Source: Streptomyces acidicola
GTDB taxonomy: Bacteria > Actinomycetota > Actinomycetes > Streptomycetales > Streptomycetaceae
Direction: 5' to 3'
NCBI RefSeq assembly: GCF_009377235.1
Contig: NZ_VMNX01000056.1
Coordinates: 1 to 44,556, forward strand
DNA length: 44,556 bases
The notes beneath the pieces were generated by a model. That model had not been told where the DNA came from. It ran no database searches and saw nothing but the letters and a program-made list of their open reading frames with translations. The stretch's first letter is position 1; every line of letters begins with the position of its first letter. The translations under genes and the position numbers were made by a program. This document shows, piece by piece, positions 22,863-30,048 of the stretch.

Positions 22863-25307
22863 GTGACCATCGCGCCAGCCGACCCGGTTTCAGCGACCGA
22901 GGTAGCCGAGGAAGCCGAGTCGACCGCGGCAAGCAAGGTGATCGCGGCAAGCAAGGTGATCGAGGCGACCACGGCGGAGCCCGACGGCCTCGGAACGGCG
23001 TTGCTGCGGACCCTGACCGAGCTGACCGCCGACCTCCCCGACGCCGACCCCGGGCGGGTCGCCGCCGCCGCGCTGCGCGGCCGGTCCGCGCACGCCGACG
23101 AGACGGAGTTGCGCGAGCTGGCCACCGAGGCGGCGGCCGGTCTCATCTCGGAGGACCCGGCGTACTCGAAGCTGGCCGCCCGGCTGCTGACGATCGGTAT
23201 CGCGGCCGAGGCCGCCTCGCAGGGCGTCACGTCGTTCTCCGGGTCCGTCGCCGTGGGCCACCGCGAAGGTCTCATCGCCGACCGCACCGCCGAGTTCGTA
23301 CGGCTGCACACGACCCGCCTCGACGCGCTCGCCGACCCGGCCGCCGACGACCGCTTCGGCTACTTCGGGCTGCGTACGCTGCACAGCCGGTACCTGCTCC
23401 GGCACCCGATCAGCCGCAAGGTCGTCGAGACGCCCCAGTACTTCATGCTGCGCGTCGCCGCCGGTCTCGCCGAGGACGACACTCCCCGGTCCGTGGACGA
23501 GGTCGCCGCGCTCTACGGGCTCATGAGCCGCCTCGACTACCTGCCCTCCTCCCCCACGCTCTTCAACTCCGGTACCCGGCACGCCCAGATGTCGTCCTGC
23601 TACCTCCTCGACTCCCCGAAGGACGAGCTGGACTCCATCTACGACCGCTACCAGCAGGTCGCCCGGCTGTCGAAGCACGCGGGCGGCATCGGCATCGCGT
23701 ACTCCCGGATCCGTTCCCGCGGTTCGCTGATCCGCGGCACGAACGGGCACTCGAACGGCATCGTCCCGTTCCTGAAGACCCTCGACGCCTCGGTCGCCGC
23801 CGTGAACCAGGGCGGCCGGCGCAAGGGCGCGGCCGCGGTCTACCTGGAGACCTGGCATTCGGACATCGAGGAGTTCCTGGAGCTGCGGGACAACACGGGC
23901 GAGGACGCCCGCCGTACGCACAACCTGAACCTCGCGCACTGGATCCCGGACGAGTTCATGCGCCGGGTGAACGAGGACGGCGTCTGGTCCCTGTTCTCCC
24001 CCGCCGACGTGCCCGAGCTCGTGGACCTGTGGGGCGAGGAGTTCGACACGGCCTACCGGAAGGCGGAGGCGGCGGGGCTCGCCAGGAAGACCATTCCGGC
24101 CCGCGACCTGTACGGCCGCATGATGCGCACCCTCGCCCAGACCGGCAACGGCTGGCTGACCTTCAAGGACGCCGCCAACCGCACGGCCAACCAGACGGCC
24201 GAGCCCGGCCACGTCGTCCACTCCTCGAACCTGTGCACCGAGATCCTGGAGGTCACGGACGACGGGGAGACGGCGGTCTGCAACCTGGGGTCCGTCAACC
24301 TCGGTGCGTTCGTCGACCGGACGACCGGCGACATCGACTGGGAGCGGCTCGACGCCACCGTCCGCACGGCCGTCACCTTCCTCGACCGCGTCGTCGACAT
24401 CAACTTCTACCCGACCGAGCAGGCGGCCCGCTCGAACGCCAGGTGGCGGCCCGTCGGCCTGGGCGCGATGGGCCTCCAGGACGTCTTCTTCCAACTGCGC
24501 CTGCCCTTCGACTCCCCCGAGGCCAAGACCCTGTCCACCCGTATCGCCGAGCGCATCATGCTCGCCGCGTACGAGACCTCCGCCGACCTCGCCGAACGCA
24601 GCGGCCCGCTGCCTGCCTGGGAGAAGACGCGTACGGCCCGGGGTGTCCTGCACCCCGACCACTACGACGTGCGACTGACCCGGCCGGAGCGCTGGTCGGC
24701 GCTGCGCGAGCGGATCGCGGCGACGGGCCTGCGCAACTCCCTCCTCCTCGCGATCGCCCCCACCGCCACCATCGCCTCGATCGCGGGCGTGTACGAGTGC
24801 ATCGAGCCGCAGGTCTCCAACCTGTTCAAGCGCGAGACGCTGTCGGGCGAGTTCCTCCAGGTCAACTCGTACCTGGTGAACGACCTGAAGCAGCTCGGCG
24901 TCTGGGACGACCGCACCCGCGAGGCGCTGCGCGAGTCGGGCGGCTCGGTGCAGGACTTCGGCTGGATCCCGGACGACGTACGCGCCCTGTACCGCACGGC
25001 CTGGGAGATCCCGCAGCGCGGCCTGATCGACATGGCCGCCGCCCGCACCCCGTTCCTGGACCAGTCCCAGTCCCTGAACCTGTTCATGGAGACACCGACC
25101 ATCGGCAAGCTCTCCTCGATGTACGCGTACGCCTGGAAGTCGGGCCTGAAAACGACGTACTACCTACGCTCCCGCCCGGCGACCCGCATCGCCCGCGCCG
25201 CTCGTTCGACATCCGTAACTTCTTTCCCTTCACAGCAGTTGGATGAAATGAACGACGCGGTTGCCTGTTCTCTGGAAAACCCGGAGAGCTGCGAGGCCTG
25301 CCAGTAG
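22863..25307 (+). CDS. nrdA: Class Ia ribonucleotide reductase, large subunit
   Basis: The 814-residue catalytic alpha subunit, which reduces ribonucleotides to deoxyribonucleotides aerobically together with NrdB. Active-site cysteines are visible at 246 (SSCYLLD), 458 with E460 (NLCTEI) and 473 (VCNLGSVNL). The radical-transfer tyrosine pair is Y766-Y767 in KTTYYLRSR. The C-terminus carries the redox-shuttle pair in SCEACQ. The start is GTG at 22863, matching the expected N-terminus TIAPADP. The gene is complete although a mobile element is inserted 89 bases after its stop. It is controlled by the upstream cobalamin riboswitch. A small stem (GCTCC.. with ..GGAGC, 25314-25336) follows the stop. 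Confidence 0.96.
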   Translation: MTIAPADPVSATEVAEEAESTAASKVIAASKVIEATTAEPDGLGTALLRTLTELTADLPDADPGRVAAAALRGRSAHADETELRELATEAAAGLISEDPAYSKLAARLLTIGIAAEAASQGVTSFSGSVAVGHREGLIADRTAEFVRLHTTRLDALADPAADDRFGYFGLRTLHSRYLLRHPISRKVVETPQYFMLRVAAGLAEDDTPRSVDEVAALYGLMSRLDYLPSSPTLFNSGTRHAQMSSCYLLDSPKDELDSIYDRYQQVARLSKHAGGIGIAYSRIRSRGSLIRGTNGHSNGIVPFLKTLDASVAAVNQGGRRKGAAAVYLETWHSDIEEFLELRDNTGEDARRTHNLNLAHWIPDEFMRRVNEDGVWSLFSPADVPELVDLWGEEFDTAYRKAEAAGLARKTIPARDLYGRMMRTLAQTGNGWLTFKDAANRTANQTAEPGHVVHSSNLCTEILEVTDDGETAVCNLGSVNLGAFVDRTTGDIDWERLDATVRTAVTFLDRVVDINFYPTEQAARSNARWRPVGLGAMGLQDVFFQLRLPFDSPEAKTLSTRIAERIMLAAYETSADLAERSGPLPAWEKTRTARGVLHPDHYDVRLTRPERWSALRERIAATGLRNSLLLAIAPTATIASIAGVYECIEPQVSNLFKRETLSGEFLQVNSYLVNDLKQLGVWDDRTREALRESGGSVQDFGWIPDDVRALYRTAWEIPQRGLIDMAAARTPFLDQSQSLNLFMETPTIGKLSSMYAYAWKSGLKTTYYLRSRPATRIARAARSTSVTSFPSQQLDEMNDAVACSLENPESCEACQ

Positions 25308-25382
25308 TCACTCGCTCCCCGGCCTGACAGCCGGAGCTGGTTCCGTCGGGAGTCAGCACTGAGTGTCCAGCCCAACCATCGC

Positions 25383-25392
25383 AAGGAGGTGA
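25383..25392 (+). promoter_or_regulatory. Perfect Shine-Dalgarno, probably the displaced nrdB RBS
   Basis: AAGGAGGTGA is the full anti-SD complement, 7 bases (GGAGG to ATG) before ATG 25397. If the insert 25397-26973 is removed, it falls at the same ideal distance before the nrdB ATGACC. It is best read as the original nrdB ribosome site, now driving whatever starts at 25397. Confidence 0.65.
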
Positions 25393-25396
25393 CCTG

Positions 25397-25622
25397 ATGG
25401 TTCCGTTCAGTCCGAGTGAGAGGACCCACCCCTCCGTGCTTCCTCAGCGGCGGGCTCTGGAATCCGTGGCAGCAGACACGCCTGGGAGCAGGCACGAAAC
25501 GGGTCACGGACTCCCGGCTTCCGAGTCGGGCACTGGTGCTGAACACGGGCGAGGGGAGACGCCCGGCGGTTCACCTCCCGCCGGGCGCGTCACCCCCGAC
25601 CTTTCGGTTGGGGAGGAGGTAC
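25397..25622 (+). ncRNA. Candidate omega-RNA (HEARO RNA) for IscB
   Basis: A segment of about 225 bases just upstream of the conserved iscB start, the place and size of IscB guide RNA scaffolds. Hairpins seen: GCCTG/CAGGC (25480-25493); GACTC/GAGTC (25509-25527); a 10-pair stem CGCCCGGCGG/CCGCCGGGCG (25560-25587); and CCCCGACC/GGTTGGGG with a TTTC loop (25594-25613). GGGCG (25547-25551) can instead pair with CGCCC (25560-25564), which may indicate a pseudoknot or switch. The guide of an IscB RNA is its 5' end, copied from the left flank; here that would be the bases ending at about 25396, the nrdB ribosome-site region. No covariance test was possible. Confidence 0.65.
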
Positions 25623-26973
25623 GTGAGTGCCACCCCGCCGTGTTCGTCCTGGACAAGCACGGCAGAGCACTGCAGCCCACTACGCCCGCCAGGGCCAGGA
25701 AGCTGCTCAGGAACGGCCGGGCGGTCGTCGCCCGGCACACCCCGTTCGTCATTCGGCTGAAAGACCGCACCCTCGCCGAATCCGGGATCGATGGCGTAGA
25801 GCTCGGCATCGATCCCGGCTCGAAGCACACGGGCATTGCCGTGTTCACGGAGCGGGCAGGGGAGCGACGTTGCCGGTACGCGCTCCAACTCGATCACCGA
25901 GGTCCCCAGATCAGGAAAAGGCTGGGGCAGCGTACGGTCTACCGGCACGGGTGCCGTTCGCGGAACCTGCGCTATCGCCCTCCCCGTTTCTCAAACCGGT
26001 CCAGGAAGCCCGGTCGGCTCGCTCCGTCACTCCAACACCGGGTGGACACCGCTATCTCCTGGACAGACCGGCTCGCACGTTGGGCGCCCGTACGCGAGGT
26101 CCACGTGGAGCGCGTCGCGTTCGACAGCCATGCTCTGACCGCCGACGGGCCCCTCGAAGGTGTCGCATACCAGCACGGCACGCTAGCGGGGACCGAGGCC
26201 CGCGAATACCTCCTGGCCAAGTGGCAACGCTGCTGTGCCTACTGCGGCCGCAGCGGCGTACCACTGAACATCGACCACATCCAACCTCGCAGCAAAGGCG
26301 GCTCCGACCGGATCTCCAATCTGACGCTGGCGTGTGTCCCCTGCAACCAGGCCAAAGGCAACCGTCCGGTCGAGGAGTTCGTCAAGGACAAGGCGCTACT
26401 CGCCCGGATCCTCGCGCAGGCCAGAACGCCGCTGCGTGACGCCGCCGCGGTCAACGCCACTCGCTGGGCGCTGTGGCGCGCACTCGATGCACGTCTTCCC
26501 ACGCGCACGGCGTCCGGTGGCCGGACGAAGTGGAACCGCACCAGGTGTGGCCTGGCCAAATCTCACTCACTGGACGCACTGACTGTAGGCGAACTCCGCA
26601 CCGTCACAGAATACGTCTCCCCGGTTCTGGTCGTCAGGTGCACTGGACGCGGTACCTACGCGCGTACTCGCCCCGACAAGCACGGCTTCCCCCGATTGCG
26701 GATGCCGCGCCAGAAGCATTTCTTCGGCTTTGCCACCGGCGATTTGGTACGCGCTGTCGTACCAAACGGCAAGAGCGCGGGCACCCACACCGGCCGCGTA
26801 GCGGTTCGCGCGACCGGAAGATTCAACATCACCACTTCCCACGGCACCATCCAGAGCATCCACCACCGCCACGTTCGCCTTCTGCAACGGGCAGACGGAT
26901 ACGGCTACACCACCCGCTCCGAAGTCACACCCCGGTCTGACGACCCGGGCATACAACGCGAGAAAGAATCCGC
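25397..26973 (+). mobile_element. HEARO/IscB element inserted between nrdA and nrdB
   Basis: A 1.58-kb unit made of a structured RNA segment (25397 to about 25622) and an iscB gene, inserted in the nrdABS operon in the same direction. The proposed borders are the point just after CCTG at 25396 and just before ATGACC at 26974. The right flank ATGA fits the integration preference described for HEARO elements (5' of ATGA or GTGA, recalled). No transposase, no terminal inverted repeat and no target duplication is visible, so it would depend on a helper such as an IS200/IS605 TnpA or on nuclease-driven homing. Borders are inferred within a few bases. Confidence 0.7.
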
Positions 26974-26977
26974 ATGA
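25397..26977 (+). CDS. iscB: IscB-type RNA-guided DNA nuclease (start uncertain)
   Basis: An ancestor-type relative of Cas9. Positions are for the 526-residue frame from ATG 25397. The N-terminal PLMP-like domain starts at 82 (VFVLDKHGRALQP, RRXRR segment PARARKLLRNGRAVV). RuvC-I D139 is in GIDPGSKHTG. An arginine-rich bridge helix lies at 171-204. RuvC-II E238 is in VHVERVAFD. The HNH domain (272-325) has zinc pairs C280/C283 and C313/C316 and H294 in IDHIQP. RuvC-III has H390 and D393 in SHSLDAL. The C-terminal RNA/TAM-interaction part is RQKHFFGFATGDLV onward. All catalytic residues are present. The first 81 residues are translated RNA scaffold; the family-like start would be GTG 25640, but that lacks a well-placed ribosome site. 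The stop overlaps the nrdB ATG. Confidence 0.88.
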   Translation: MVPFSPSERTHPSVLPQRRALESVAADTPGSRHETGHGLPASESGTGAEHGRGETPGGSPPAGRVTPDLSVGEEVRECHPAVFVLDKHGRALQPTTPARARKLLRNGRAVVARHTPFVIRLKDRTLAESGIDGVELGIDPGSKHTGIAVFTERAGERRCRYALQLDHRGPQIRKRLGQRTVYRHGCRSRNLRYRPPRFSNRSRKPGRLAPSLQHRVDTAISWTDRLARWAPVREVHVERVAFDSHALTADGPLEGVAYQHGTLAGTEAREYLLAKWQRCCAYCGRSGVPLNIDHIQPRSKGGSDRISNLTLACVPCNQAKGNRPVEEFVKDKALLARILAQARTPLRDAAAVNATRWALWRALDARLPTRTASGGRTKWNRTRCGLAKSHSLDALTVGELRTVTEYVSPVLVVRCTGRGTYARTRPDKHGFPRLRMPRQKHFFGFATGDLVRAVVPNGKSAGTHTGRVAVRATGRFNITTSHGTIQSIHHRHVRLLQRADGYGYTTRSEVTPRSDDPGIQREKESA

Positions 26978-27996
26978 CCACCACCCCCTCCCAGCAGCAG
27001 AACCTCCTCGACCCGGGCTTCGAGCTGACCCTGCGCCCCATGCGCTATCCCGACTTCTACGAGCGCTACCGGGACGCCATCAAGAACACCTGGACCGTGG
27101 AGGAGGTCGACCTTCACTCGGACGTGGCCGATCTCGCGAAGCTCACGCCCGCCGAGCAGCACCTCATCGGCCGTCTGGTGGCCTTCTTCGCGACGGGCGA
27201 CTCGATCGTGGCGAACAACCTGGTGCTGACGCTGTACAAGCACATCAACTCGCCCGAGGCGCGCCTGTATCTGAGCAGGCAGCTGTTCGAGGAGGCCGTC
27301 CACGTCCAGTTCTATCTGACGCTGCTGGACACCTACCTGCCGGACCCGGAGGACCGCGCCGCGGCCTTCGCGGCCGTCGAGAACATCCCCTCCATCCGGG
27401 AGAAGGCCGAGTTCTGCTTCACGTGGATGGACTCGGTGGAGAAGCTCGATCAGCTGGAGAGCAAGGCCGACCGGCGCCGGTTCCTGCTCAATCTGATCTG
27501 CTTCGCCGCGTGTATCGAGGGGCTGTTCTTCTACGGGGCGTTCGCGTACGTCTACTGGTTCCGCAGCCGGGGTCTGCTGCACGGTCTGGCCACCGGCACC
27601 AACTGGGTGTTCCGGGACGAGACGATGCACATGAGCTTCGCCTTCGATGTCGTGGACACCGCCCGCAAGGAGGAGCCGGACCTCTTCGACGACGAGCTTC
27701 AGCAGCAGGTGACGGACATGCTGCGGGGGGCCGTCGAGGCCGAGTTGCAGTTCGCGCGCGACCTGTGCGGTGACGGCCTCCCGGGGATGAACACCGACTC
27801 GATGCGGCAGTATTTGGAGTGCGTGGCCGACCAGCGTCTGACGCGCCTCGGCTTCGCCCCGGTGTACGGCTCCGAGAACCCCTTCTCGTTCATGGAGCTT
27901 CAGGGGGTCCAGGAGCTGACCAACTTCTTCGAGCGGCGGCCCTCGGCGTACCAGGTCGCGGTGGAGGGTTCGGTCGGCTTCGACGAGGACTTCTGA
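26974..27996 (+). CDS. nrdB: Class Ia ribonucleotide reductase, small subunit
   Basis: The 340-residue beta subunit, holding the di-iron cofactor and tyrosyl radical that start catalysis in NrdA. The metal and radical motif is E107-x2-H110-x3-Y114 in FEEAVHVQFY, with Y114 the likely radical. The second metal set is in DETMHMSF. The start is ATG at 26974, which overlaps the TGA of iscB (ATGA). Only a weak GAGAAAG precedes it; the strong ribosome site appears to have been cut off by the inserted element. Translation may now depend on coupling to iscB. The coding sequence is intact. Confidence 0.96.
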   Translation: MTTTPSQQQNLLDPGFELTLRPMRYPDFYERYRDAIKNTWTVEEVDLHSDVADLAKLTPAEQHLIGRLVAFFATGDSIVANNLVLTLYKHINSPEARLYLSRQLFEEAVHVQFYLTLLDTYLPDPEDRAAAFAAVENIPSIREKAEFCFTWMDSVEKLDQLESKADRRRFLLNLICFAACIEGLFFYGAFAYVYWFRSRGLLHGLATGTNWVFRDETMHMSFAFDVVDTARKEEPDLFDDELQQQVTDMLRGAVEAELQFARDLCGDGLPGMNTDSMRQYLECVADQRLTRLGFAPVYGSENPFSFMELQGVQELTNFFERRPSAYQVAVEGSVGFDEDF

Positions 27997-28160
27997 TCCT
28001 CGGACTGCTCCGCACGCCGGTTCTCCTGCCCGGCCTCCCTGAGCTGACGGTCGATGCGCCGCTCGCGCACGATTCCGATCGCCGAAGGGAGGACGAGCAG
28101 GACGAACATTCCGAGGACGGTCAGCGTTCCGGTGAGGGCTTCCGTGTGTGTCGTATCCAT
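27900..28160 (-). CDS. Small one-helix membrane protein, antisense overlap with nrdB end
   Basis: An 86-residue frame with a single membrane helix (TGTLTVLGMFVLLVLPSAIGI) after a short polar start, followed by the charged segment RERRIDRQLREAGQENRR. The start is ATG at 28160. The last 97 bases overlap the 3' end of nrdB on the other strand. The helix-then-charged-tail pattern looks like a real small Streptomyces protein rather than a chance frame. The overlap and the weak ribosome site keep this uncertain. Function unknown. Confidence 0.5.
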   Translation of the reverse strand: MDTTHTEALTGTLTVLGMFVLLVLPSAIGIVRERRIDRQLREAGQENRRAEQSEDQKSSSKPTEPSTATWYAEGRRSKKLVSSWTP

Positions 28161-28253
28161 GGACACCACTGTGGCGCCGGATACTCCTTACCGTGAGTGG
28201 CAGGACTGCCGCATGCCCTCGAATTCCTGCCACGCCTGTTGCACACTGGCAGC

Positions 28254-29216
28254 ATGCTGAAGAACGTGGCCGTCGTCCTGCTCGACGGGGTGCATCCCTT
28301 CGAACTCGGTGTGGTGAGCGAGGTGTTCGGCCTCGACCGCAGTGACGAGGGACTGCCGGTGTACGACTTCGCGGTGGCCTCGGCGGAGGGGCCGACGCTC
28401 CGCACGCCCGCCGGGTTCACGATCGGTACGTCGTACGGTCCGGAGCGGCTGGAGGAGGCGGACCTGATCGCCGTCCCGGCCGGGGAGGGCTATGTACGGC
28501 GGGACTATCCGGATGAGCTCCTCGACGCGCTACGGCGGGCCACGGACCGCGGCGCCCGGGTGCTGAGCGTGTGCTCGGGAGTCTTCATGCTGGGCGCGGC
28601 GGGGCTGTTGGACGGGCGCCGCTGCGCGGTGCACTGGCGGCACGCCGAGGAACTGGCCCGGCAGTACCCGCGGGCGATCGTCGAGCCCGACGTGCTGTAC
28701 GTGGACGCGGACCCGGTGATCACCTCGGCCGGCACCGCCGCCGGGATCGACGCCTGTCTCCATCTGGTCCGCAAGGAGCAGGGCCCGCAGGTCGCCAACG
28801 CCATCGCCCGCCGCATGGTGGTGCCCCCGCACCGGGACGGCGGTCAGGCCCAGTACGTCGACCGGCCGCTGCCACGGTCGCGGTGCGACACGGTGGGCGA
28901 GGTGCTGGTGTGGATGGAGGAGCACCTCGACGAGGAGGTGACCGTGGAGCAGCTCGCCGCCCGCGGCCATATGTCGCCGCGCACCTTCGCCCGCCGCTTC
29001 CAGCAGGAGACCGGCACCACGCCGTACCGCTGGATCCTGCGCCAACGGGTGCTGCAGGCCCAGCGGTTGCTGGAGGCGACCGACGAGACGATGGACGCGA
29101 TCGCGGACCGCACCGGCTTCGGCACGGCGGCCGCGCTGCGGCATCAGTTCGTACGGTCCCTGGGGACGACCCCGCAGGCGTACCGGCGCACGTTCAGAGG
29201 GCCGGAGGTCGCCTGA
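28254..29216 (+). CDS. nrdS: AraC-family regulator with GATase1-like domain, NrdS
   Basis: A 320-residue transcription regulator. The N-terminal DJ-1/PfpI-like domain (about 1-175) contains the nucleophile-elbow cysteine in LSVCSGVFMLGAAGLL. The C-terminal AraC helix-turn-helix pair (about 225-310) reads TVEQLAARGHMSPRTFARRF and AIADRTGFGTAAALRHQF. In S. coelicolor the third gene of the B12-controlled nrdABS operon encodes such a protein, NrdS; its role is not settled. The start is ATG at 28254. It is separated from nrdB by 257 bases and may also have its own promoter. Confidence 0.88.
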   Translation: MLKNVAVVLLDGVHPFELGVVSEVFGLDRSDEGLPVYDFAVASAEGPTLRTPAGFTIGTSYGPERLEEADLIAVPAGEGYVRRDYPDELLDALRRATDRGARVLSVCSGVFMLGAAGLLDGRRCAVHWRHAEELARQYPRAIVEPDVLYVDADPVITSAGTAAGIDACLHLVRKEQGPQVANAIARRMVVPPHRDGGQAQYVDRPLPRSRCDTVGEVLVWMEEHLDEEVTVEQLAARGHMSPRTFARRFQQETGTTPYRWILRQRVLQAQRLLEATDETMDAIADRTGFGTAAALRHQFVRSLGTTPQAYRRTFRGPEVA

Positions 29217-29234
29217 GCGTGCGCCGGGGGTGTC

Positions 29235-29885
29235 TCAGTCGTTCGGGACGACCGGGTACCGCGGCTCGTTCTCGGCCATCTGCCGCAGCGCGTCCTTGCG
29301 CTCGCGCTTGGAGAGCCGGTCGATGTAGAGGTAGCCGTACAGGTGGTCCGTCTCGTGCTGGAGGCAGCGCGCGAAGTAGCCGGTGCCGCGCACCTTGATC
29401 GGGTTGCCCTTCTCGTCCTGCCCGGTGACCTCGGCGTAGTCGGGGCGGGCGAGCGGCGCGTACGCGGTCGGTACGGACAGGCAGCCCTCGTTGCTGTCGT
29501 CCAGCCGGCGCTTCTCGGCGGGCAGGTCGACGAGCTTGGGGTTGCAGACCACGCCGACGTGCCGGGTGCCCTCGTCGTCCATGCAGTCGTACACGAAGAC
29601 CTTCAGGTCGACGCCGATCTGGTTGGCGGCCAGGCCCACGCCCTCGGCCGTGCGCTGGCTGGTGAACATGTCGTCGACCAGCCCCGCGAGCTCGTCGTCG
29701 AACGCGGTGACGTCCTTGCACTCCTTGTGCAGCACCGGGTTCCCGACGACGGTGATCGGACGCGAGGTGCCGCGCTCGCGGTACGCCTGCTCGCGCTCCT
29801 CGCAGTCCTCCGTGTCGATGACGAAGCCCTCGTCGTCCACGGGGAGCACGCCCGCGTGCTGCTGATCGGTGTCCTGCTGCGCCAT
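29235..29885 (-). CDS. def: Peptide deformylase
   Basis: A 216-residue metal-dependent enzyme that removes the formyl group from the initiator methionine of new proteins. The three family motifs are present: GLAANQIGV (motif 1), EGCLSVP with the metal cysteine (motif 2) and QHETDHLYG with the HExxH metal ligands (motif 3). An N-terminal extension of about 45 residues precedes the catalytic core, common in Streptomyces paralogues. The start is ATG at 29885 with AGGAAGG ahead. It is convergent with nrdS, 18 bases apart. Streptomyces usually carry several def genes. Confidence 0.93.
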   Translation of the reverse strand: MAQQDTDQQHAGVLPVDDEGFVIDTEDCEEREQAYRERGTSRPITVVGNPVLHKECKDVTAFDDELAGLVDDMFTSQRTAEGVGLAANQIGVDLKVFVYDCMDDEGTRHVGVVCNPKLVDLPAEKRRLDDSNEGCLSVPTAYAPLARPDYAEVTGQDEKGNPIKVRGTGYFARCLQHETDHLYGYLYIDRLSKRERKDALRQMAENEPRYPVVPND

Positions 29886-29945
29886 GACCGACGTAAGCCT
29901 TCCTGGGTTCTCAAGAAAAGGTGCGGGTACAGCCTACGGGCGCTA

Positions 29946-29983
29946 CGCGCCCCATAGGGGCGCGGGGAACTGCGCGACCAGCC
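29946..29983 (-). terminator. Terminator with the dispersed repeat, inverted copy
   Basis: CGCGCCCC and GGGGCGCG pair around an ATA loop (29946-29964), with the reverse complement of GGCTGGTCGCGCAGTTCC next to it. It lies after the stop of the TPR gene and points along the minus strand, the direction of that gene. It matches the block at 10150-10187. Confidence 0.65.
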
Positions 29984-30048
29984 ACATCCGGCCCGCAGCG
30001 TCAAATCTGGCCGAAGTCACAACGGCGCTCCCAGCAGAGCACCGTGAA

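Noticed and set aside
22890..24662. 590-residue open frame antisense to nrdA
   Set aside because: Shadow frame; nrdA motifs are complete on the plus strand.
25416..25760. Alternative frame starting at the GTG 25623 with a good ribosome site
   Set aside because: It reads into a non-conserved proline/serine-rich peptide while the IscB motifs are in another frame; kept only as a hint of a possible start-site deletion.
26269..26370. HNH domain alone, suggesting a restriction enzyme or intron homing endonuclease
   Set aside because: The split RuvC motifs, bridge helix and PLMP-like N-terminus around the HNH show IscB, not a stand-alone HNH enzyme or an intron-coded protein.
25308..26973. CRISPR array or Cas locus around the nuclease
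   Set aside because: No spaced direct repeats and no cas genes are present; the nuclease is of the transposon-type IscB family.
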